55,293 nt of DNA from Streptomyces sp. NRRL F-6131 (lineage in GTDB: Bacteria > Actinomycetota > Actinomycetes > Streptomycetales > Streptomycetaceae). Location: the NCBI GenBank assembly GCA_000719695.1, contig JOHN01000052.1:1-55293 (forward strand), given 5' to 3'. Numbering within the stretch: the first letter of the stretch is position 1; every line of letters begins with the position of its first letter. The position numbers and the translations under genes were made by a program. A model generated the notes under the pieces. That model was not told the origin of the DNA. It ran no database searches and saw only the letters and a list, made by a program, of their open reading frames with translations. This document shows, one piece after another, positions 7,885 to 21,102 of this stretch.

Positions 7885-9138
7885 ATGGCACTCCGCTCTC
7901 CCCGATTCGTCGGTGATCCGACGCTGGAAGCATGCCTCGCGGGCACCCACAGGATGCAGCAGCCCGAGCAGGGCCTGGGTGTCAAGCGGGTCCAGGAGGG
8001 TCTGCTGGCCCTGGGCCGCCCGGTCGGGCCGGACGGGGCCGACGGCAAGTTCGGTCCGAACACCGGCGCCGCGGTCTCGGCCTACAAGGCCGACTCGGGT
8101 CTGGAGCCCACCGACCCGGTGGTCGGGGCAGGGACCACGGCGACGCTGGACGGGGACCTGTTCGTGGATCCGCCCACGCTGGACCCGGCCTTCGCAGAGT
8201 TCAGTCCGGCCGTGGTGAACCGCCTGCTCGAACCGTTCGTCGGACTCGAACTCGCCGCGCTCACCGGCAGTCCGTTGAACTCATGGCGACACATGGTCGG
8301 ACGATTCGCGCTCGAAAGGCTGGACTCCGGCGAACTGCTCGGCATCGTGGCGAACAGCCGCAGCGGCGACCTGCGCGGCGCCTACCTCGCCGTCGCCGAT
8401 CCGGTGCAACCCGGGCAGAGCGCGGAGCAGCTCTTCGACAGCACGGTCGCGACCCTGGGCAACTCCTCGGCGGTCACCCTCAACTTCGACACCACCGAGG
8501 GCCCCACGGCCAACCTCGTCCTGCTCGGCGACCACGTCGTCCTCGGTTGGGCGACCATCCTCCGCCCAGGCGTCGGACGCGCACCGAGCACCCTGCGGGC
8601 CACCCTGTTCCACGAGCTCAACCACGTCCGCAACACCTTCACCCTGGCGGCGCTGCGCCAGACCCCCGACACCGACACCTTCGTCGACACCGCGCTCGCC
8701 CAGGCGAGTTCCGCCACCGGCATTCCGACCGCCCGGATCATGGAGGACTTCGTCGCGGAGATCTCTGCCCGTCACCTGGAGTGGATCGCGATCAAGGAGT
8801 CGCAGGGCGATCCGACGGCGCCGCGCTTCCTCCAGCCGGAGCCGCTCATGGAGGCTGCACGGGTCTACGTCGAGCAGACCCACATGTTCCACGGCAACGG
8901 ATACCTTCCCGGGATCATCGCCCAGGGGCAGTCGGCGACCCTGCGCCAGATCTCCCTGTGGCTGCAACGCTGCCAGGAGATGACGTTCAGCGACGACGAC
9001 GAGGAGGACGCGCGTACCAGCACCCTGTTCGGCGACGCGGCGGCGGTCGCCGAACAGCACGCCGCGTCACCACCCCCCGTCCCGGCGCCGGCGGACGGGT
9101 TGAGCCCGCTGCTCGGGGATTTCGTCCTCCCGGAGTAG
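7885..9138 (+). CDS. Peptidoglycan-binding-like protein with HExxH metalloprotease motif
   Basis: A 417-residue protein starting at ATG 7885 behind AAAGGAGC. Residues ~20-85 look like a PGBD-type repeat: 'GVKRVQEGLLALGRPVGPDG', 'GKFGPNTGAAVSAYK' and 'LEPTDPVVGAGT'. Around residue 240 'LRATLFHELNHVRNTF' supplies a zincin HELNH motif, and 'EDFVAEISARHLEW' downstream could supply the third zinc ligand. No signal peptide or membrane helix is visible, which is unusual for a wall-acting protein. A toxin or effector delivered another way, or an intracellular protease, are both possible. The C-terminus is an acidic then Pro/Ala-rich tail. It is a lone gene closed by hairpins at 9165-9194. Confidence 0.65.
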   Translation: MALRSPRFVGDPTLEACLAGTHRMQQPEQGLGVKRVQEGLLALGRPVGPDGADGKFGPNTGAAVSAYKADSGLEPTDPVVGAGTTATLDGDLFVDPPTLDPAFAEFSPAVVNRLLEPFVGLELAALTGSPLNSWRHMVGRFALERLDSGELLGIVANSRSGDLRGAYLAVADPVQPGQSAEQLFDSTVATLGNSSAVTLNFDTTEGPTANLVLLGDHVVLGWATILRPGVGRAPSTLRATLFHELNHVRNTFTLAALRQTPDTDTFVDTALAQASSATGIPTARIMEDFVAEISARHLEWIAIKESQGDPTAPRFLQPEPLMEAARVYVEQTHMFHGNGYLPGIIAQGQSATLRQISLWLQRCQEMTFSDDDEEDARTSTLFGDAAAVAEQHAASPPPVPAPADGLSPLLGDFVLPE

Positions 9139-9164
9139 GCCCTGCCCCGTCCGGTCCTGTCCAG

Positions 9165-9194
9165 CCCCGGCTCGCCGGGGGTGCCCAATAGGGC
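9165..9194 (+). terminator. Hairpin pair after the HExxH gene
   Basis: CCCCGGC-TC-GCCGGGG (9165-9180) is followed directly by GCCC-AATA-GGGC (9183-9194), 27 bases after the stop codon. The small first loop makes it weaker than the other terminators here. Confidence 0.5.
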
Positions 9195-9233
9195 AATGTC
9201 GGGGTGCGTCGCGCGATCTCGGAAAGCTCACCG

Positions 9234-9258
9234 TTGACACTGAAGTTGGTCTAGTCCA
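9234..9258 (+). promoter_or_regulatory. DasR-like site beside a -35 element, no obvious target gene
   Basis: TTGACA (9234-9239) is a perfect -35 hexamer. Eight bases on, TGGTCTAGTCCA (9247-9258) matches the DasR consensus TGGTCTAGACCA in 11 of 12 positions. This arrangement is known from promoters of chitin and N-acetylglucosamine genes in streptomycetes. The next gene starts over 300 bases away and is not a chitin gene. Confidence 0.55.
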
Positions 9259-9589
9259 CCGTGGGTGGAGCAAGGTCGTCGACCTGGGTCCGGCGGGGTT
9301 CCGCGCACCGGTACCGGGACCGCTCGGGACTCAACGACGGCCTCGACTCGACGACTTCACCGCGGCTTTGAGTGAGTCATGCGGCACGGCCGTGCCCCGG
9401 TCCCCGGACCGGCGGGCGGATCCGACGATCGACTGGAGACGCCGCATGCACGGCAGCTGCCCGGGCCGGCCCGGAATCGTGGTGGCGGGCGCGCCCCGCG
9501 CACCGGAGCGCCGCGCGGGATGCCGGTCGTCCTCACCCAACCGCCCATCGCTGTCACGGATCTGACGCTCAGACGGAGAGCCCCACACC
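9259..9589. other. Gene-free stretch between DasR-like site and DUF6271-like gene
   Basis: No supported gene lies in these 331 bases. Frames here are short and lack good ribosome sites. It may be the leader of the downstream DUF6271-like/GNAT operon, or the remains of a gene once driven by the DasR-like promoter. Confidence 0.4.
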
Positions 9590-10909
9590 ATGCAACGAGT
9601 CTGCCTCGCCCTGCCCACCATGCGTCCCTGCCCCGGCACCATCGTGGACCTCGCCGAGGAGGCGGCCTACGCCGTCGCGAACTTCGGGGTCGAGGTGCAC
9701 CTCCTCGTCCTCGACACCACCACCGCCGCCGAGTTCGCGAAGAACGCGGACGCCGTGGCCTCCCTGGTCCCCACTCCCGGCGTGTTCGTCCACCACCTCG
9801 GGGAGGAGGAGCAGCGGGACTTCTTCCGCCGGGTGGCCGAGAAGTCCGGTGGCGCCGACCCCGGGCTGCTGCTCGACCTGATGCTCCCGCCGGCCGTCGC
9901 GTACGGTTCCTGCGTCAACCGGCTCTTCCTGGCCGCGGCCGCCCTGGGCTGCACCTCGGCGCACCTGCGCAACGACGACTTCGACTACCAGGTCGTCGAC
10001 GGCCGGAAGATGTTCCCGATCCACCACGAGCTGCTCTCGATCGGCCGACCGGCCGGCGAGGTGGTGGCCGGGGTGACCCGCTCGGAGCTGGACCCGGCCG
10101 ACGCGGACAAGCCGGTGATGCTGGTCAGCGGCTCCTTCATCGGTGAACTCAACGTGGACATCGGCGAGATCCTGGAGCTGGACCCGGAGGTCTACCGCGA
10201 CGTGGTGCGGCTGTGGACCCCGCCGGTCTGGCCGGACGAGGACCGGGACGCGATGGTCGACGTCTCCTTCAAGGGCGCCGGCTCCGAACCGTTCACCGAG
10301 GACGACTCCGTCGTGGGCGTGCCCGACATCTGGGACGTCTACATGTGCAACATCGCCCTGGACCACCGGGCCTACGAGGTGCTGCCGCTGCTGCCCTCGA
10401 TCGAGACCATCGGCACCGACTACGCGCTGCTGCACGCCATGGTCCACTCCCGGATGCCGGGCGTCATCCACAACCGCCACATCGTCAACTACTACACGCC
10501 CGAGCGCCGGATCGGCGCCGGCTTCATCTCCTACCAGCTGCGGTTCGTCAAGTTCCTGCTCTCGATGCTGTACCTGTACCCGGTCTACGGCGGCATGATC
10601 GACCTCGGCCGCGGGCTGCTGGACGAGCGGCACGGGCTGAAGGTCGAGCCGATCCTCGAGCTGGTGCGGGGAAGCGTCGACTGGGACCGGACCGGGAACG
10701 AGCACTGCCTGGACGTCCTGGACCGCTCCTACCGCAAGCTGGGCGGCAAGTACACCGAGCTCGCGGACGTGGTCGCCGAGCGGCGGCAGCGGTTGCTGGA
10801 CGAGGCGCGGGCGGACGCCGAGCGCTGGGCCGTGCTGGTGGAGGCCTGGGCGCCGATGGTGGCCGCGGCCCGCACCGAGGGCCTCCGTACGACCGGGGCG
10901 GCCGGGTGA
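9590..10909 (+). CDS. DUF6271-like conserved protein, possibly GT-A-fold-like
   Basis: A 439-residue cytoplasmic protein whose start 'MQRVCLALPTMRPC' and features such as 'GVEVHLLVLDT', 'LLLDLMLPPAVAYGSCVNR', 'PIHHELLSIGRPAGEV' and 'VSGSFIGELNVDIGEI' match an uncharacterised actinobacterial family I know as DUF6271. The N-terminal alternation of strands and helices with 'LRNDDFDYQ' (a DxD-like acidic cluster) would suit a nucleotide-sugar-binding GT-A fold, but this is inference. The last ~100 residues are a long charged helix ('ELADVVAERRQRLLDEARAD'). The stop overlaps the GNAT start as GTGA, so the two proteins probably work together. Confidence 0.6.
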   Translation: MQRVCLALPTMRPCPGTIVDLAEEAAYAVANFGVEVHLLVLDTTTAAEFAKNADAVASLVPTPGVFVHHLGEEEQRDFFRRVAEKSGGADPGLLLDLMLPPAVAYGSCVNRLFLAAAALGCTSAHLRNDDFDYQVVDGRKMFPIHHELLSIGRPAGEVVAGVTRSELDPADADKPVMLVSGSFIGELNVDIGEILELDPEVYRDVVRLWTPPVWPDEDRDAMVDVSFKGAGSEPFTEDDSVVGVPDIWDVYMCNIALDHRAYEVLPLLPSIETIGTDYALLHAMVHSRMPGVIHNRHIVNYYTPERRIGAGFISYQLRFVKFLLSMLYLYPVYGGMIDLGRGLLDERHGLKVEPILELVRGSVDWDRTGNEHCLDVLDRSYRKLGGKYTELADVVAERRQRLLDEARADAERWAVLVEAWAPMVAAARTEGLRTTGAAG

Positions 10910-11403
10910 GCGACGACTTCGTGATCCGGCAGCTGGCCGAGGACGACTGGGACGCCGTGGTCGCGCTGGAGCACGACGCCTACGCGGCCGACGGCCTGTC
11001 GGAGGGCCGGGAGGCCCTGCGGTCCCGCGCCCTCCCCTCGCCGGAGACCTGCTTCGTGCTGGAGCAGGACGGCGCGGTCCGCGGCTACCTGCTGAGCCTG
11101 CCGTACCCGTCGCTGCGCTGCCCGGACCTCGCCGAGGCGGAGAACACCGCCTTCGCGTCGGACAACCTGCACGTCCACGACCTGGTGATCGCCGAGGACC
11201 TGCGCGGCCGGGAGGTCGCGCTGGGGTTCATGCGGTACTTCCGGGCGCGGGCGGAGGAGCTGGGCTTCGAGCGGATCTCGATGGTCGCGGTGCGCGGGGC
11301 GGACATCCTGCTGCGGATCATCGGCTACCGCTCGCACCGGGAGGTGGCCGTCCCCGCGTCCTACGGGCGGCGCGCGGTCTACATGTCGATGCCGGTGCAC
11401 TGA
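10906..11403 (+). CDS. GNAT-family acetyltransferase
   Basis: A 165-residue single-domain GNAT starting at GTG 10906 inside the upstream stop. 'FVIRQLAEDDWDAVVALEH' is a typical first strand and helix, and 'CFVLEQDGAVRGYLLSLP' gives strands 2-4. 'LHVHDLVIAEDLRGREVALG' holds motif A with a diverged acetyl-CoA loop (xxLRGREVALG in place of RGxGxG/A), and 'FERISMVAVRGADILLR' is the C-terminal part. The acceptor is unknown. Close coupling suggests a substrate shared with the DUF6271-like protein. Confidence 0.75.
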   Translation: MSDDFVIRQLAEDDWDAVVALEHDAYAADGLSEGREALRSRALPSPETCFVLEQDGAVRGYLLSLPYPSLRCPDLAEAENTAFASDNLHVHDLVIAEDLRGREVALGFMRYFRARAEELGFERISMVAVRGADILLRIIGYRSHREVAVPASYGRRAVYMSMPVH

Positions 11404-11425
11404 TCGACGGGACGACGCGGAAGAG

Positions 11426-11451
11426 GGGCCCCCGGCGCGCGCCGGGGGCCC
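11426..11451 (+). terminator. GC-rich hairpin after the DUF6271/GNAT operon
   Basis: GGGCCCCCGGC-GCGC-GCCGGGGGCCC forms a perfect 11-bp stem 22 bases after the GNAT stop. Confidence 0.75.
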
Positions 11452-11489
11452 TGCCCGTTTCCCCTGGCCGGGGCCCTGCCCGTTTCCCC
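11445..11489 (+). repeat. 20-bp perfect direct repeat
   Basis: GGGGCCCTGCCCGTTTCCCC occurs at 11445-11464 and again at 11470-11489, a 25-base period. The first copy overlaps the right arm of the terminator, so it may be a duplication of terminator DNA. Confidence 0.8.
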
Positions 11490-11541
11490 CGGTGGGCCCG
11501 TCGGGTGACCCTCCGGGCGTGGGGGCGGGCGGGGGACGGCG

Positions 11542-11569
11542 GACTGTCGGACAGTCGAAGGACTGTACG
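11542..11569. promoter_or_regulatory. Inverted repeat upstream of the CapA-like gene
   Basis: GACTGTC-G-GACAGTC (11542-11556) is a perfect 7-bp-arm palindrome, followed at once by a third half-site GGACTGTAC (11560-11568). It ends 12 bases before the capA-like start. This is a likely repressor operator, though the protein is unknown. Confidence 0.55.
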
Positions 11570-11580
11570 ACCTTCCGATC

Positions 11581-12780
11581 ATGAGACGAGCCCCCATGCG
11601 CCTGCCCCGCCGTCCGCTCGTCGCGGTGGCCGTGCCGTTGCTCCTCGCCGCCGCCGGTTGCGGCACGCCTGCCGAGCCACCGCCGGTGGAGGACCGGAGC
11701 CCCGCCCCCACCGCCACCGCGTCCCCGAACGGACCGCGGCCGTTCACGCTGGTCGCCACCGGCGATGTGCTGCCGCACACCGAGATCATCCGGCAGGCCC
11801 AGGAGGACGCCGGCGGGACGGGGTACGACTTCGGCCGGATGCTCGCCGGGGTCGCGCCGCTGATCGGCGGTGCGGACCTCGCCGTCTGCCACATGGAGAC
11901 CGTCTACGGCGCCGACGGCGGCCCGTTCACCGGCTGGCCGACGTTCAAGTCGCCGGCGCAGGTCGCCCGGGGCCTCAAGGACGCGGGGTACACCGCCTGC
12001 GACACCGCCTCCAACCACACCCTGGACGACGGCGCAGCCGGCATCCGGCGCACGCTCGACGCGATGGACGCCGTCGGCCTGGCGCACACCGGGAGCGCCC
12101 GCGACGAGACCGAGGCGGGACGGCCGGCGCTGCTGCGGGCGGGCGGCGCCACCGTGGCCCACCTCGCCTACACCTACGGGACGAACGGCATCCCGCTCCC
12201 GGCGGACCGGCCCTGGGCGGTGAACCTGATCGACCGCGACCGGATCCTCGCCGACGCGCGCGCCGCCCGGACGGGTGGTGCGGACGTCGTCGTGGTGAGC
12301 GTCCACTGGGGCACCGAGTGGCAGGACGCGCCGAACGAGCAGCAGCTCACCCTGGCCCGCGAACTGGCGGCCGACCAGGGCGGCGGCCGGTCCGACGTCG
12401 ACCTGGTCCTCGGCACCCACGCCCACGTCCCCCAGGCGTACGAGAAGATCAACGGCACCTGGATCGTCTACGGCCTCGGCGACCAGCTCGCCGGTCACAT
12501 GTTCAGCTACGACGGCGCCGAGGACCCGCGCGGCAACTGGAGCACGATCGCGCGCTTCACCTTCGCCCCGCCGGACGCTCCGGGGCAGCGGTGGACGGTC
12601 GCCGGGGCCGACTTCGTCCCGCAGATCACCGACCTCGGCCCGCCCTACCGCGTCCTCGACCTGCGGGAGGCCGCCCGCCGCGAGCCAGGCCGGGCCGACT
12701 ACGCCCGGGCGCTGGCGCACATCCACTCGGTGGTGCTCAGCCGGGGAGCCGGCGCGGCGGGGCTGACCATGGCCGAGTAG
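11581..12780 (+). CDS. CapA-family metallophosphatase-like lipoprotein
   Basis: A 399-residue exported lipoprotein: the N-terminal 'RRPLVAVAVPLLLAAAGC' is a signal peptide ending in a lipobox. The mature part belongs to the CapA family (calcineurin-like fold): 'LVATGDVLPH', 'GADLAVCHMET', 'DTASNHTLDDG', 'VVVSVHWGTEW' and 'LVLGTHAHVPQ' hold the metal-binding His and Asp residues in the usual order. Family members act in poly-gamma-glutamate synthesis or are of unknown function. No pgsB or pgsC partners are nearby, so that role is not supported. ATG 11596 is an alternative start. The gene is monocistronic and converges on the downstream MFS gene. Confidence 0.85.
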   Translation: MRRAPMRLPRRPLVAVAVPLLLAAAGCGTPAEPPPVEDRSPAPTATASPNGPRPFTLVATGDVLPHTEIIRQAQEDAGGTGYDFGRMLAGVAPLIGGADLAVCHMETVYGADGGPFTGWPTFKSPAQVARGLKDAGYTACDTASNHTLDDGAAGIRRTLDAMDAVGLAHTGSARDETEAGRPALLRAGGATVAHLAYTYGTNGIPLPADRPWAVNLIDRDRILADARAARTGGADVVVVSVHWGTEWQDAPNEQQLTLARELAADQGGGRSDVDLVLGTHAHVPQAYEKINGTWIVYGLGDQLAGHMFSYDGAEDPRGNWSTIARFTFAPPDAPGQRWTVAGADFVPQITDLGPPYRVLDLREAARREPGRADYARALAHIHSVVLSRGAGAAGLTMAE

Positions 12781-12836
12781 CCCCCCGGGCCGGAGCCCCC
12801 GGGCCGGCGCAGCCCGGCCGCCACCCCCGGGAGTGC

Positions 12837-14186
12837 TCAGGAGGCCCGGCGGCGCAGGGCGATGAGGGCGGCACCGGCGAGGCAGGCGACGGCGGCGGTG
12901 AGGTAGGCGAGGTGGTAGCCGGCGAGGTGGTCGTCCCGGGTGCCGGCGACCAGGACCATCACCGCCACGCCCGCGCTCGCGCCGATCTGCTGGGTCACGA
13001 CGTTCACCGCGCCGGCGACGGCGTGCTGCTCGCCGGGGACGCCGGAGAGGGCGGCGGAGGTCATCGAGGGGAAGTTGAGGCCCTGCCCGATGCCGCTGAG
13101 CACCAGACCGGGCAGCACGTGCAGGACGTAGTCGCCGTCCGACGGCGTGGTCAGCCAGAGGCCGGTGCCGACCCCGATCAGGACGAGGCCGACCGCCATC
13201 AGGGTGTGCGGGGTCCAGCGGGCGAGCAGGCGGCCGGTGGCGAAGTTGGCGGTGAGGAACACGGCCGCCGACATCGGCACCAGCGCGAGACCGGACTCGA
13301 AGGGCGAGTAGTCCAGCATCCCCTGGAGGTAGAGCGGGGCGAAGAACAGCATCCCGACCGACCCCATGTACTGGAGGAACGCCGCCAGGCTCGCGGCCCG
13401 GACCGGGGCGAGCCGGAAGAGGCCGAGCGGCAGGACCGGGTCGGCGGTGCGGCTCTCGCGCACGACGAACAGCACCAGGAAGAGCGCGGCGACGCCGAGC
13501 AGGGCCCAGGCCGCGGCGCCGTCGCCGCTCACGCCGACGACGAACAGGGTGAGGCCGACGGTCCCGGTGATCGCGCCGGGCAGGTCCAGCCGGCCGCGGT
13601 AGCCGGCGCCGTCGGGCAGACCGGCGCGGGTCGCGGCCAGCACGCCGAGGCCGAGGAGCACGGAGAACCACAACACCGAGCGCCAGCCCCAGAGCTGGGT
13701 CAGCACGCCGCCCAGCATCACCCCGCCGCTGAAGCTCGCGGCGCCGACCGCCGCGTAGACGCTGAAGGCCCGGTTGCGGGCCGGACCGGCCGGAAACGTC
13801 TCGGTGAGCAGGGCCAGCGCGGCCGGTCCCGACAGGGCGGCGCCGATGCCCTGGGCGGCCCGCGCACCCAGCAGGACGGCGGTGTTCGGAGCCGCCGCCC
13901 CGACCAGGGCGGACACGGTGAACAGGGCGACACCGGCCTCGAACACCCGCCGCCGTCCGAGCACGTCGGCCAGCCGGCCGCCCACCAGCAGGAAGCCGGC
14001 GAAGGTGACGGCGTAGGCGGTCATGACCCACTGGAGCGTGGTGTCGGCCAGGTGGAAGCGCTCCCCCACCGAGGGGAGCGCGGCGTTGAGCACCCCGAGG
14101 CCGCTGACGTCCAGGGCCAGCGCCCCGGCCAGCACGCCGAGTGCCAGCCCCGGCCGGCTCACCGCCTTGACTGCGAGGTCGGTCAT
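12837..14186 (-). CDS. MFS drug exporter (DHA2/EmrB-QacA-like)
   Basis: A 449-residue exporter. ATG 14186 was chosen because GGGAGG precedes it and the protein begins 'MTDLAVKAVSRPGLALG'. Signatures: 'LDVSGLGVLNAALPSVGERF' (DHA2 motif D1-like), 'LQWVMTAYAVTFAGFLLVGG', 'RLADVLGRRRVFEAGVALF' (motif A), 'GPAALALLTETFP', and 'GIGQGLNFPSMTSAALSGVP' late in the protein. About 12-14 helices are expected. It is the nearest exporter to the lct operon and could export its product, but it is separated from it by 750 bases and transcribed away. Confidence 0.85.
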   Translation of the reverse strand: MTDLAVKAVSRPGLALGVLAGALALDVSGLGVLNAALPSVGERFHLADTTLQWVMTAYAVTFAGFLLVGGRLADVLGRRRVFEAGVALFTVSALVGAAAPNTAVLLGARAAQGIGAALSGPAALALLTETFPAGPARNRAFSVYAAVGAASFSGGVMLGGVLTQLWGWRSVLWFSVLLGLGVLAATRAGLPDGAGYRGRLDLPGAITGTVGLTLFVVGVSGDGAAAWALLGVAALFLVLFVVRESRTADPVLPLGLFRLAPVRAASLAAFLQYMGSVGMLFFAPLYLQGMLDYSPFESGLALVPMSAAVFLTANFATGRLLARWTPHTLMAVGLVLIGVGTGLWLTTPSDGDYVLHVLPGLVLSGIGQGLNFPSMTSAALSGVPGEQHAVAGAVNVVTQQIGASAGVAVMVLVAGTRDDHLAGYHLAYLTAAVACLAGAALIALRRRAS

Positions 14187-14934
14187 GCGGGCCTCCCGTC
14201 GGCGACGTGACGGGCGGCGGCCCCGTGGAGCGGAACCGGCGCCGGTCGGAACTGCGCGGGCCCGAGCCACGCGGGTCGGAGCTGCGCCGGTCGGAACTGC
14301 GCTGGTCGGAGCTGCGGGGAACGGCCCGGCAAGGAGCCCACGACGCCGACCGACGCCGTCTCAGGTGTCTCAACTGCCATGGGCCCAGCTTGCATTGGTC
14401 ACTCAACCGCTGTCCAGTGCACCTGTACACGGATCGTACCTGAGCGTGACGCCGCGTCCCAGGAGATCGAATCGGACACTTTGGCGATCAAATCTCGCCA
14501 CCGCGTCGACGGACCCGCGATTTGCGCAATCCTGTAGTCGGTGCACCCTCCGCGCTCAACGGCGGATGAGGAGACCACCGGCCCGTCGTAGGCCGCTGAT
14601 GTGCGATGACTCAAGCAACCTCGAAGCTCCTGACGCTCAGCATGCCTGGCTGAGCCGTGCCGTTCGGCGCTTCGGGTCTTTTCTTCTTGCCGAGGGAGGA
14701 GCAGCGTTGCCTGGCCGCGAACCCACCTATGTCATGCGCAGGTCGAATACCTGGCCGGTTCGGCGCCCGCTGTCCGGGCGGCGCCCGACCGGGCACTGAA
14801 CCCCCCGACCGGGCAAGGAATCCCCGACCGCCCACCTCCCCCCACCGGCCTCCGGGCACCGCCGACCCCCCGCCTCCGGTCGGCGGCGAAGCCCCGCCCG
14901 CCCCCTTTCCCACCGCCCTGCTGAGGGAGTCGCC
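14187..14934. other. Divergent intergenic region between exporter and lct operon
   Basis: This 748-base stretch has no firm gene. It contains the 15-bp repeat, an AT-richer section near 14380-14520 where the divergent promoters probably lie, and a hairpin GCTCAGC-N7-GCTGAGC (14635-14655). A GGAGG-preceded TTG frame of 30 codons (14707-14799) could be a leader peptide but has no further support. The 120 bases before lctA are rich in CCGACCGGGC runs. Confidence 0.45.
14241..14318. repeat. 15-bp imperfect tandem repeat upstream of the MFS gene
   Basis: Four copies of a unit like CGGTCGGARCTGCGC start near 14241, 14271, 14287 and 14302, with a degenerate gap between the first two. Any reading frame gives a five-residue period (for example SELRR on plus). 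No start or ribosome site supports translation, and the repeat lies in the 5' leader of the minus-strand exporter. Confidence 0.7.

Positions 14935-21098
<6,164 letters not shown>

Positions 21099-21102
<4 letters not shown>

Noticed and set aside
7205..8063. Several overlapping minus-strand frames in the 7.2-8.0 kb gap
   Set aside because: No ribosome sites, skewed residue content and no homology pattern.
12781..12836. Terminator between the CapA-like and MFS genes
   Set aside because: Best hairpin (CCGGGC/GCCCGG) has six pairs and a seven-base loop; in DNA this GC-rich it is not convincing.
10729..14430. A 1233-codon minus-strand open frame
   Set aside because: It crosses the real DUF6271-like, GNAT, CapA and MFS genes in shadow frames and has no protein family signal.
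14707..14799. Leader peptide of 30 codons before lctA
   Set aside because: It has a ribosome site but a TTG start, Arg-rich random-looking sequence and no attenuator structure; not enough to call a gene.
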